From Candidatus Altimarinota bacterium (GTDB taxonomy: Bacteria > Patescibacteriota > Gracilibacteria > JAHISY01), in NCBI GenBank assembly GCA_023142645.1, contig JAGLJE010000014.1:1-8020 (forward strand): a DNA stretch of 8,020 nt. The letters are read 5' to 3'. The notes beneath the pieces were generated by a model. It had not been told where the DNA came from, searched no databases, and saw only the letters and a list, made by a program, of their open reading frames with translations. The number at the start of each line of letters is the position of its first letter. Positions within the stretch are counted from its first letter, which is position 1. Both the position numbers and the translations under genes were made by a program. Positions 1 to 6,279 of the stretch are shown piece by piece.

Positions 1-204
1 CACGAGCACTTTTTTTCGTACGATTTGCGAGAGTGGCTTCACCGAAAATTTCGGTGGCGTTTCCGAAATTGTAGTCACAATACCATTTAAAATTTTTCCA
101 CGGAGTGGCGCAGCAACGAGATCGCCCACTTTTAAATTTTTCAACTCACTTGAGTAAGTGAAGGGTGTGGGGGAGTGTGCGAAAATAAGGGAAGCGAAAA
201 GCAC
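1..204 (-). CDS. priA: Primosomal protein N' (PriA) N-terminal fragment, truncated by window edge
   Basis: The first 68 codons are visible; the gene continues beyond the left edge. PriA is the superfamily 2 helicase that recognises stalled or D-loop forks and reloads the replisome. What is visible resembles its N-terminal 3'-DNA-binding domain: a first strand with a 'PFTY' segment at residues 14-17, then 'LKVGDLV' (residues 24-30), 'APLRGK' and 'NGIV', then a 'KFSVKPLSQIV' stretch. This follows the family pattern of FTY, then L..G..V.VPF, then R...GIV, then LKPI. The start is taken as GTG at 204-202 because an in-frame TAA lies just upstream (216-214). No Shine-Dalgarno is present; a TAAAAT hexamer sits 6 nt before the start. 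It is divergent from the PRC-barrel gene with 75 bp between them. The helicase motifs are off the window, so the call rests on a short weakly conserved domain. Confidence 0.62.
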   Translation of the reverse strand, partial: MLFASLIFAHSPTPFTYSSELKNLKVGDLVAAPLRGKILNGIVTTISETPPKFSVKPLSQIVRKKVLV

Positions 205-210
205 CGAAGA

Positions 211-216
211 ATTTTA
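211..216 (-). promoter_or_regulatory. Putative -10 element of priA (TAAAAT, extended TGC-TAAAAT)
   Basis: On the minus strand TGC-TAAAAT lies 6 nt before the GTG start of the priA fragment. The upstream TG fits an extended -10. No convincing -35 is seen 16-18 nt upstream. Initiation 6-8 nt downstream of the hexamer would give an mRNA with essentially no leader. Confidence 0.5.
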
Positions 217-242
217 GCAAGAAGATCAAGCGAAAAATTAGT

Positions 243-270
243 TTGGAAAGTTTATTCTTCGCGGTAAAAT
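243..270 (+). promoter_or_regulatory. Promoter of the PRC-barrel gene
   Basis: TTGGAA (243-248) and TAAAAT (265-270) are separated by 16 nt. The predicted transcription start (about 276-278) is 2-4 nt before the ATG at 280, so the message would be nearly leaderless. It is back to back with the priA promoter in the same 75-bp gap. Confidence 0.6.
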
Positions 271-279
271 GAACGTCCG

Positions 280-828
280 ATGCAAAAAAGTTTCCGTGAA
301 TTTCTCGGAATTCCAATTCGCGACCGATTGAGCAAAGGTCTGCTCGGGAAAGTGAACGATTTTGTAGTGAATCCCGCGAACGGCGAGGTGCTCGCATTTT
401 TCACGCGGCGTGATCGGAGATTACTGCTACCCATTGCGGATATTTCGAAAGTGGTGGGTGGAACAGTATGGGTGGAAAATCCGGAGGCACTCGCTACTCC
501 TGACGAGATTATTCGCATCTCGGAAATTATCAAACTCAATACCCCGATTTTCAACAACAAAGTTTTCACGGTTTCGAGACAATATCTCGGAGAAGTGGTG
601 GATTTCCGTTTCGAAATAAACGGATGGATGCTCACGAAAATTAATGTGGCAAAGAAAATTCTCGGAATTCCGACTGAAAAAAAACTCATTAATTCTTCGC
701 AAATCGTGCGAATTAAATCGAATGAAATTACAGTTCGAGATGCTGTGGTGCGCGTGCGAGAAAAAAAATTGCGTGAAAAAAAAATAGCTACAAATTTTGC
801 CCCTGCAGTTTTCAAAGCAAAAGAATGA
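280..828 (+). CDS. Tandem PRC-barrel domain protein
   Basis: A 182-residue soluble protein with two PRC-barrel-like units. Unit 1 has 'LGKVNDF' at residues 22-28, followed by a 'NGEVLAF' strand and 'PIADISKV' (51-58). Unit 2 repeats the pattern with 'LGEVVDF' (103-109), 'INGWMLTKI' (113-121) and 'INSSQIVRI' (137-145). The C-terminus is basic and lysine-rich (about 158-182). PRC-barrels are small beta-barrel modules found in RimM (ribosome assembly), photosynthetic reaction centre H subunits and stand-alone proteins of unknown role. No RimM N-terminal domain, signal peptide or membrane segment is present, so the function is unknown. The ATG start at 280 follows the promoter closely. An ATG at 269, overlapping the -10, is out of frame. 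The gene ends with TGA, which shows that TGA is a stop codon here. Confidence 0.82.
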   Translation: MQKSFREFLGIPIRDRLSKGLLGKVNDFVVNPANGEVLAFFTRRDRRLLLPIADISKVVGGTVWVENPEALATPDEIIRISEIIKLNTPIFNNKVFTVSRQYLGEVVDFRFEINGWMLTKINVAKKILGIPTEKKLINSSQIVRIKSNEITVRDAVVRVREKKLREKKIATNFAPAVFKAKE

Positions 829-843
829 AATGTTAATTTTCAA

Positions 844-862
844 TGTGCAATGCACAATTTTT
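844..862 (+). terminator. Weak intrinsic terminator candidate after the PRC-barrel gene
   Basis: TGTGC-AAT-GCACA (844-856) can form a 5-bp stem with a 3-nt loop and is followed by ATTTTT. It lies 16 nt after the PRC stop codon. The stem is short, so termination efficiency is doubtful. Confidence 0.35.
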
Positions 863-893
863 GGTATCTTGGTGCTTTGAGTAGTAATACCAG

Positions 894-936
894 TTTACAA
901 AAAGCGCAGACTGTAATATTTACGAAGCGGTATAAA
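894..936 (+). promoter_or_regulatory. Possible murB promoter region, weak
   Basis: The gap between the PRC gene and murB contains TTTACA (894-899, five of six bases of TTGACA) with TAATAT at 914-919 (14-nt spacer, short) or TATTTA at 917-922 (17-nt spacer). TATAAA follows at 931-936. None is a complete match, and unlike most other genes here no TAAAAT precedes murB. Confidence 0.25.
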
Positions 937-969
937 GCTAAATAATCGAATTCAAATTAATTACTTAGG

Positions 970-1803
970 CTGCAAATTGAAAAAAACATCTCGCTTGCAC
1001 AGTTCACTACTCTTGGAGTCGGCGGGGTTGCGGATTTTTTCGTGTGTGTTTGCTCGGCGGAAGAATTAAAAAAATCTCTCGAATTTGCTCACAAAAAAAA
1101 ATTGCCTGTTTTTATTTTTGGTGGGGGCTCGAATCTGCTTTTTTCCGATGCGGGTTTTCGAGGACTTGTCATCAAAAATGAAATTAGCGGAATGAAATTT
1201 GAAAAAAATCTTATGCAGGTAGGAAGTGGTGTTCCGCTTGCAATGATTGTGATGGAGTGTGCGCGGAGAAATTTGAAAAATTTAGAAAACTTTGCAGGGA
1301 TTCCGGGGACGGTTGGCGGAGCGGTAGTCGGAAACGCGAACGGAATCGGTGAGGCAGTTTCGCGAGTGAAAATTCTAGAAAACGGAGAAGTGAAAATTTT
1401 TAAGAAAAAGAATTTAAAATTCAGCTATCGCTACTCGAATTTACGAGGAAAAATTCTTACGAAAATTGAATTCAATCTCAAAAAAACCGATGAAGACTTG
1501 CAGCGAAAAGTTGCGGAACTAGCACACGAAAAATTTGCGAAACATCCTTTTGAAAAAACTGCGGGGAGTTGGTTTAAAAACCCAGAAGGTGAACAGGCGT
1601 GGAAATTGATCGACACAGCCGGCTGTCGCGGTTTAAAAATTGGCGATGCGGTAGTTTCCGAAAAACACGCTAATTTTTTTCAAAATGCAGGAAAGGCTAC
1701 CGCTATCGATTTTCTCGAACTTGAAAAAATGGTGGCAGAAAAAGTTTTCGCGAAATTTGGCATCCGACTTGAACGTGAGGTGGTGGCTGTTCCTGAAAAT
1801 TAA
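970..1803 (+). CDS. murB: UDP-N-acetylenolpyruvoylglucosamine reductase
   Basis: MurB is the cytoplasmic FAD enzyme that reduces UDP-GlcNAc-enolpyruvate to UDP-MurNAc with NADPH in peptidoglycan precursor synthesis. Numbering from CTG 970 (277 residues), the FAD-binding part shows 'TTLGVGG' (13-19), 'GGGSN' (51-55) and 'GIPGTVGGA' (110-118), with 'YR' at 153-154. The C-terminal substrate domain shows 'GSWFKNP' (199-205), whose serine is the expected proton donor, 'SEKHANFF' (230-237) and a terminal 'LEREV'. Length and motif order fit the shorter type II MurB. The first GTG (1042) is too late: it would remove 24 residues including the conserved 'TTLGVGG'. The frame stays open back to TAA at 958, with no ATG, GTG or TTG in between. 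CTG 970 is the best start, giving an N-terminus 'LQIEKNISLAQ' that fits the family; ATT 976 is the alternative. It converges with aroK and their stops overlap. Confidence 0.93.
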   Translation: MQIEKNISLAQFTTLGVGGVADFFVCVCSAEELKKSLEFAHKKKLPVFIFGGGSNLLFSDAGFRGLVIKNEISGMKFEKNLMQVGSGVPLAMIVMECARRNLKNLENFAGIPGTVGGAVVGNANGIGEAVSRVKILENGEVKIFKKKNLKFSYRYSNLRGKILTKIEFNLKKTDEDLQRKVAELAHEKFAKHPFEKTAGSWFKNPEGEQAWKLIDTAGCRGLKIGDAVVSEKHANFFQNAGKATAIDFLELEKMVAEKVFAKFGIRLEREVVAVPEN

Positions 1804-2348
1804 TCCTTCACGAGAAAATTTTTCACCGCTTCTGAAATCACTTTTGACTTTCGAATAAGATCAGCTTTTTTATTTTTTGTCTCAAAGTCAAAAAAAACTT
1901 CTACATCTGTCGCTTTCCGATAAATTTCTTTCCGCTGTTGCCACACTTCTTCCAGTTCTTCGTGAGGAGATTTTCCGGTGAGGCTCGGGCGGTTTTTATC
2001 TTTCGAAACTCTCTGCGCGAGCTGCTCAAGCGGTGAATGGATGAAAACGATGATCCCGTTTTTTTTTAAATTCGTGACGTTCTCCTCTCGTAAAACCACT
2101 CCGCCGCCAGTTGCAATTACCACCTGCTTTTTCGCCGCCGCCTTTTTTGCGTATTTCGCCTCCAGATCGCGAAAGAATTTCCATCCTTTTTTTTTCACGA
2201 GCTCCGCAATTTTCATATCTTCGTTTCTCTCGAGTTCGCGATCAACATCGATAAATTCAAAATCCAAAAATTTTGCGAGAGTTTTGCCGATCGCGGATTT
2301 TCCGCTGCCGCGCATTCCGATTAGGACGATATTTTTAACAATTTTCAT
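1800..2348 (-). CDS. aroK: Shikimate kinase
   Basis: Phosphorylates shikimate at the 3-hydroxyl using ATP, one step before the aroA reaction. The 182-residue single-domain P-loop kinase has the family's normal length. Walker A is 'GMRGSGKS' (11-18). 'DVD' (34-36) binds shikimate and Mg. 'FRDLE' (59-63) carries the shikimate-binding arginine. 'GGGVV' lies at 81-85, the ATP lid 'NRPSL' at 119-123 and the adenine-side 'QRKEIY' at 138-143. The start is ATG 2348-2346, whose ATGA overlaps the aroA TGA by 4 bp. A longer frame reading 10 residues upstream lies inside aroA and adds nothing conserved. Translation is probably coupled to aroA by termination-reinitiation; no separate ribosome binding site is seen. 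At the far end its TAA shares the TTAA at 1800-1803 with the murB stop. Confidence 0.95.
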   Translation of the reverse strand: MKIVKNIVLIGMRGSGKSAIGKTLAKFLDFEFIDVDRELERNEDMKIAELVKKKGWKFFRDLEAKYAKKAAAKKQVVIATGGGVVLREENVTNLKKNGIIVFIHSPLEQLAQRVSKDKNRPSLTGKSPHEELEEVWQQRKEIYRKATDVEVFFDFETKNKKADLIRKSKVISEAVKNFLVKD

Positions 2349-3598
2349 TTCTTGATTTTTACACCCAAATTTTCCCAAACTTCAAAAAAATTCGGAAAAG
2401 ATTTTGCGACGCAATCGGGATTTCGAATTTTAATTCCTGGGATTTTCAAACCCGCGAGGAAGAAAGCCATCGCGATGCGGTGGTCGTTGTAAGTTTCAAT
2501 CTCGGCGGGTTTTCCAGTTTGTGCGAGATTCAAATCACCGTGAATTATCAAATTGTCGCCGCTCTCTTCTGCAAGTCCTTCTTTAATTTTATTCAAATTT
2601 TTTGCAAGCGCAGTAATTCGATCACACTCTTTCACTCGTAGATTCGCGATTCCCGAAAAACGAACATCACTGTTCGAAAAAGCGGCGAGAACGGCGAGAG
2701 TGGGGATTGCATCAGGGAAACCGATTCCATCAATTTTTCTTGGTAAGTTTGGAAATTTTCGAATTATTTCGAATGCCGCCGTGTCGGGTTGAATGTATCC
2801 GTCGGGATTATTATTTGGATTTAAAATTATTATTTCTTGCTTGAGCAATTCTTCCGCTGCCCAAAAATAAGTCGCCGAACTTGCATCCGCTTCAACTTCG
2901 TATTTTTTTTGAGCTTCATAATTTTTGTGTGGAAAAATTGAATCTTTTGGTTCAAGTTCAACACCAAAATGTTTCATTACATGAAGTGTCAATTGAATAT
3001 ATCCTTGGGATGTGGGATCTGTTAATAATTCTAATTTTAAAGAATCGTTTTTCGTGAGTGGCAGAATCATTAAAACTGCGCTCACAAATTGGCTCGAAAT
3101 GTCGGCACGAATTTTGACTTTACCACTTTCGATTTTTCCATCTGAAATAATTCGAAGTGGCGGACAACCCTCTTTTCCTAAATATTCAATTTTTGCGCCG
3201 AGCTGGCGGAGCGCGTCGACGAGGTCGCCGATTGGTCGTTCGCGCATTCTTGGGTCGCCGTCGATTATTGTTTCGCCGTTGACCAAAATTGCGGCGGCGG
3301 TGAGGAAACGGACGGCGGTGCCGGCATTTCCTAAAAAAAGTGGCTCGGCGGATTCTGCCAATTTTCCACTCCTTCCTAAAACGACGAAAGTTGTATCGTC
3401 CGGCTCATCGATTCTGATTCCCAATTTTCGTAACGCGGCTGCCATGAATTTCGTGTCATCTGATTTCAGCGCGCCCGAAATTTGACTCTCACCATCCGCG
3501 AGTGCAGCGAGGAGAAGCGCGCGGTTCGTGATGGATTTCGAGCCGGGTAGTTTCACGCTTCCGTTTAATTTCGTAGCGGGAGGGATGATTTCAATCAC
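2345..3598 (-). CDS. aroA: 3-phosphoshikimate 1-carboxyvinyltransferase (EPSP synthase)
   Basis: Joins phosphoenolpyruvate to shikimate-3-phosphate, giving EPSP, the precursor of chorismate. At 417 residues it is full length for the two-domain inverse alpha/beta barrel. Visible motifs: 'PGSKSITNR' (18-26), 'GNAGTAVRF' (90-98), 'DPRMRERPI' (115-123), 'SSQF' (168-171), 'ADASSATYF' (237-245), 'PDAIPT' with the catalytic aspartate (about 296), 'RVKECDR' (321-327) with the catalytic glutamate, 'NDHR' (371-374) and 'AKSFP' (398-402). The start is GTG 3598, giving 'MIEIIPP', and TAAAAT lies 6 nt upstream. It is the first gene of a two-gene unit with aroK (ATGA overlap) and is divergent from recG. 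Confidence 0.97.
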   Translation of the reverse strand: MIEIIPPATKLNGSVKLPGSKSITNRALLLAALADGESQISGALKSDDTKFMAAALRKLGIRIDEPDDTTFVVLGRSGKLAESAEPLFLGNAGTAVRFLTAAAILVNGETIIDGDPRMRERPIGDLVDALRQLGAKIEYLGKEGCPPLRIISDGKIESGKVKIRADISSQFVSAVLMILPLTKNDSLKLELLTDPTSQGYIQLTLHVMKHFGVELEPKDSIFPHKNYEAQKKYEVEADASSATYFWAAEELLKQEIIILNPNNNPDGYIQPDTAAFEIIRKFPNLPRKIDGIGFPDAIPTLAVLAAFSNSDVRFSGIANLRVKECDRITALAKNLNKIKEGLAEESGDNLIIHGDLNLAQTGKPAEIETYNDHRIAMAFFLAGLKIPGIKIRNPDCVAKSFPNFFEVWENLGVKIKK

Positions 3599-3604
3599 GG
3601 TTAA

Positions 3605-3610
3605 ATTTTA
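3605..3610 (-). promoter_or_regulatory. Putative -10 element of the aroA-aroK unit
   Basis: On the minus strand TG-T-TAAAAT (extended -10 form) lies 6 nt before the aroA GTG. No good -35 is visible. The predicted start of transcription is within a few bases of the start codon. Confidence 0.5.
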
Positions 3611-3620
3611 ACAAAATTCT

Positions 3621-3639
3621 CAGCCGAAAATTTCGGCTG
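3621..3639. repeat. 19-bp palindrome in the aroA-recG divergent gap
   Basis: Arms CAGCCGAAA and TTTCGGCTG flank a single A. The palindrome lies between the two divergent -10 elements, 10 bp upstream of the aroA -10 and 37 bp upstream of the recG -10. It could be an operator affecting both directions. Its 13-bp core recurs at 42-54 inside the priA fragment, so it may instead be a generally frequent palindrome. Confidence 0.55.
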
Positions 3640-3676
3640 GCAGATGAAGCTCCCATCGTTTTGTTTGTATTTTTTG

Positions 3677-3682
3677 TAAAAT
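3677..3682 (+). promoter_or_regulatory. Putative -10 element of recG
   Basis: TAAAAT lies 4 nt before GTG 3687 and 7 nt before ATG 3690. No strong -35 is seen; the upstream sequence is T-rich. Initiation at the usual distance would fall on the ATG itself, which favours ATG 3690 as start of a leaderless message. Confidence 0.5.
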
Positions 3683-3686
3683 CAAT

Positions 3687-5732
3687 GTGATGGATTCACG
3701 TACTCCTCTTTCCGAAACTCTTGCCACGACTTCGCGTCACCTTAAAGGTTTGGCGGAAATCGGAGTCCAGACGGTGGGGGATTTGCTGAATTATTTTCCG
3801 CGGGCGTATTCTGATTTTTCGCAACTTCGTAAAATTAGTGAGGTTGTGTTGGGTGAGGAAAATACAGTTGTCGGTAAAATTCAAAAATTGCGGACTTTTC
3901 GCACGCCGCGCGGAAAAACTTTGATTACCGCTAAGCTTTTTTCTGCGGACGGCGAACTCAATCTCACTTGGTTCAATCAAACTTTCATCACTCGCATTCT
4001 CCGCAATGGTGATGAAATCGCGATTTCAGGGAAAGTGCAAATTTCTCCAACAGGAAAATTATCGATGATTTCTGGTAACTTCGAAAAAATTTCTGACGAG
4101 ATGCTGCACGCCGGTCGGATTATTCCGATTTATCGCACGCACGGTAAATTGATTTCTTCGAAATGGCTGCGCGAAAAAATTTATCCGCTCCTCGATTTTG
4201 CAAAAAAAATTCCGCCATTACTGCCGCGCGAAATTTGCAAAAACGAAAACTTGATGAATTTCGGAGAGGCTATTCGGCAGATTCATTTTCCCGATTCGTT
4301 CGAAAAATTGGAGCGCGCGCGCGAGTCGCTCGCGTTTGAGGAGCTCTTTTTTCTGCAGCTCGGTGGGTTGCTTCGTAAGCTTGATTGGAAGCGAGGAGCG
4401 ACCGGTTCAGGCAAAAAAATTCCGCATTCGCCGGAGTTGCTTGCGGAATTTGCCGCGAAGATTCCGTTCAAATTCACGCGTGCGCAAAAAATTTCTTCCG
4501 CTGAAATTCTCCGCGATTTAAAAAAAGATCTGCCGATGAATCGGTTGCTCGAGGGAGATGTCGGTTCGGGAAAAACGATCGTTGCCGCCTTAGCGATTTT
4601 TCTCGCGGTTCGTGCAGGGTTTCAATCAAGTTTATTAGCACCGACTGAAATTCTTGCAACACAGCATTTCCGCAATTTTCTCAAAATCCTCCATCCTCTT
4701 GGGATTCGTGGTGGACTGCTTACTGGATCAACTCCCGCGAAAAAGAAAAAAGAAATTTCCGCGAAATTAAAATCGGGCGAATTAGACTTTGTCGTTGGTA
4801 CTCATGCACTGCTTGAAAGTCATGTTGCTTTTCAAAATCTTGCGCTGACCGTGATCGATGAGCAGCACCGTTTCGGCGTTGAGCAGAGAATTCTTATTAA
4901 AAAAAATTCCACGCCACACGTCCTTTCGCTCACTGCTACACCGATTCCGCGGACACTCGCGCTCACGATTTTCGGAGATCAGGATGTTTCTATCATCGAC
5001 GAGTTGCCGCCGGGAAGAAAGCCTGCGATTACTAGGATTGTTCCGCCGAAAAAAAGGAGAGAGGCAGAGCGGTGGATTGAATCGGAAGTGCAAAAAGGTC
5101 GACAGGTTTTCATTGTTTGCCCGCTTATTGAGGAGTCGGAAGTTTTGGAAATTAAATCTGCTAAAAAAGAATTCAAAAGATTGAGCGAAGAAGTTTTTCC
5201 GCAGCTTGAGTTGGGGCTGATTCATGGAAGATTAAAATCAAAAGAAAAAGAAGTGGTGATGCGCCGTTTCGCTGAAAAAGAAATTCAAATTCTTGTTGCC
5301 ACCACGGTGATTGAGGTTGGCATTGATATTCCGAATGCGACGATCATGTTGATCGAAGCCGCCGAAAGATTCGGACTTGCGCAGCTCCACCAGCTTCGGG
5401 GAAGAGTTGGGAGAGGTTCGGATCAAAGTTACTGCTTTCTTTTTTTCGAATCTGAATCTGAAGATGTCCGTACGCGGCTGCACGCGATGGAAAAAATTTC
5501 ATCCGGTTTTGAGCTCGCAAAAATGGATTTGAAATTGCGCGGTCCAGGAGAAGTTTTCGGAGTCCGACAGTCGGGGATTCCGGATTTGAAAGTGGCAAAA
5601 TTAACCGATTACGAAATTATCAAAAAATCTCGCAACGCGGCGGAGCAGCTGCTCGCGGATGATTCAAAATTAAAAAATCATCCGCAGATTTTCGAGAGGT
5701 TGCGGGAAATGGAGAGGCAGCCGGTAAGATAG
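3687..5732 (+). CDS. recG: ATP-dependent DNA helicase RecG
   Basis: RecG is a superfamily 2 translocase that regresses stalled forks and branch-migrates recombination junctions. It has 681 residues, close to the family norm. The N-terminal wedge/OB-fold region (about 20-135) opens with 'GLAEIGVQTVGDLLNYFPRAY' type sequence. The helicase core carries Walker A 'GDVGSGKT' (290-297), motif Ia 'APTEILATQH' (318-327), motif II 'DEQH' (391-394), motif III 'TATPIPRT' (416-423), 'HGRL' (513-516), motif V 'TTVIEVGID' (539-547) and motif VI 'QLRGRVGRG' (569-577). 'LKLRGPGEVFGVRQSG' (615-630) is the RecG C-terminal signature. The start is GTG 3687, or ATG 3690, which is one codon later and fits the promoter better. 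Stop TAG is only 4 bp from the stop of the convergent downstream gene. RecG and PriA act together in fork rescue and both occur here, but in separate units. Confidence 0.97.
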   Translation: MMDSRTPLSETLATTSRHLKGLAEIGVQTVGDLLNYFPRAYSDFSQLRKISEVVLGEENTVVGKIQKLRTFRTPRGKTLITAKLFSADGELNLTWFNQTFITRILRNGDEIAISGKVQISPTGKLSMISGNFEKISDEMLHAGRIIPIYRTHGKLISSKWLREKIYPLLDFAKKIPPLLPREICKNENLMNFGEAIRQIHFPDSFEKLERARESLAFEELFFLQLGGLLRKLDWKRGATGSGKKIPHSPELLAEFAAKIPFKFTRAQKISSAEILRDLKKDLPMNRLLEGDVGSGKTIVAALAIFLAVRAGFQSSLLAPTEILATQHFRNFLKILHPLGIRGGLLTGSTPAKKKKEISAKLKSGELDFVVGTHALLESHVAFQNLALTVIDEQHRFGVEQRILIKKNSTPHVLSLTATPIPRTLALTIFGDQDVSIIDELPPGRKPAITRIVPPKKRREAERWIESEVQKGRQVFIVCPLIEESEVLEIKSAKKEFKRLSEEVFPQLELGLIHGRLKSKEKEVVMRRFAEKEIQILVATTVIEVGIDIPNATIMLIEAAERFGLAQLHQLRGRVGRGSDQSYCFLFFESESEDVRTRLHAMEKISSGFELAKMDLKLRGPGEVFGVRQSGIPDLKVAKLTDYEIIKKSRNAAEQLLADDSKLKNHPQIFERLREMERQPVR

Positions 5733-5736
5733 AAGG

Positions 5737-6222
5737 CTAATCCACTTTCTTTTTGAGAAGATCCGGAAAAAATTTTTTTAAAATTTCAATCATTTCATCT
5801 ATTGTTGTTGGCTTCTTGCAGTATCTTTTTGCTTCGAAACCCGAATTGGCGAGTTCACCATCGACATTATCACAACCAATAGAATTATAATTTGAACAAC
5901 CTCGCAGCATGCTCCAAAAAATTACATTCATAGTATTTTTATTGTCAATGGATTTGATCCAATTTGCGAAGTCCAAACCAACTGGTTCAGTGTCGCTACG
6001 ATAGATGCCACAAATAACGTTTCGGAAACTACCTCTAAAAAGCTGAGTGAGTTTTTCTTTTTCGCTCCATCCATTATGCAATCCTATGATATCACCTTCC
6101 TGTAGAAGTGTTTGATCACACTCGACGAGACCTTTTTCGAGGTGATGAAGAAAAAGACCTGCATGGTCAATAATTAAAAGCTTGTTGCCGCATTTTTGTC
6201 CGTTGTCGGGAGATTCGATCAT
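5737..6222 (-). CDS. Unrecognised protein resembling a degenerate receiver (pseudo-REC) domain
   Basis: A 161-residue protein I cannot name. Its layout recalls a CheY-like receiver. 'KLLIIDHAG' (14-22) looks like strand 1 with the acidic pair reduced to D19-H20. 'NVICGIY' (68-74) looks like strand 3 with Tyr74 where the phospho-accepting Asp is expected, 8 residues before a conserved-type Gly (G82, in 'VGLDFANWIKS'). 'NVIFWS' (99-104) looks like strand 4 ending in the Ser/Thr position, and 'KKPTTIDEMIEILKKFF' (136-152) like the Lys-Pro and last helix. The 30-residue spacing from Tyr74 to Ser104 equals that from Asp57 to Thr87 in CheY. Insertions of about 10 residues occur elsewhere. It has six cysteines and three tryptophans, no signal peptide and no output domain. 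If the reading is right it cannot be phosphorylated normally. It follows purN by 45 bp but has its own strong promoter. A small unrelated alpha/beta protein is the alternative. Confidence 0.7.
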   Translation of the reverse strand: MIESPDNGQKCGNKLLIIDHAGLFLHHLEKGLVECDQTLLQEGDIIGLHNGWSEKEKLTQLFRGSFRNVICGIYRSDTEPVGLDFANWIKSIDNKNTMNVIFWSMLRGCSNYNSIGCDNVDGELANSGFEAKRYCKKPTTIDEMIEILKKFFPDLLKKKVD

Positions 6223-6230
6223 TTCAGCAT
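6219..6230 (-). other. Three-codon mini-ORF overlapping the receiver-like gene start
   Basis: ATG CTG AAA TGA precedes the gene; its stop shares ATGA with the start codon of the 161-residue protein. It lies in the predicted short leader. It could help re-initiation where no Shine-Dalgarno exists, or be chance. Confidence 0.3.
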
Positions 6231-6250
6231 CTGAAAAAATTTAGCACTGA

Positions 6251-6279
6251 ATTTTATTTCTTAAAATTTAGCTTGTCAA
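6251..6279 (-). promoter_or_regulatory. Consensus sigma-70-type promoter for the receiver-like gene
   Basis: Minus strand TTGACA (6279-6274, a perfect -35), a 17-nt spacer and TAAAAT (6256-6251). The -35 hexamer is formed by the last sense codons of purN ('LT' of the C-terminal 'NLTS'). The leader would be about 20 nt, unlike the leaderless pattern of its neighbours. Confidence 0.75.

Noticed and set aside
252..815. 187-codon open frame antisense to the PRC-barrel gene
   Set aside because: It is fully contained in a gene with a recognisable repeat structure and a good promoter. It is a compositional shadow.
1042..1803. murB starting at GTG 1042
   Set aside because: It would drop the conserved FAD-domain N-terminus, which is encoded in frame directly upstream.
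2349..2378. N-terminal extension of aroK by 10 codons
   Set aside because: It lies wholly inside aroA and adds residues not typical of shikimate kinases. The internal ATG gives the usual ATGA coupling and a normal N-terminus.
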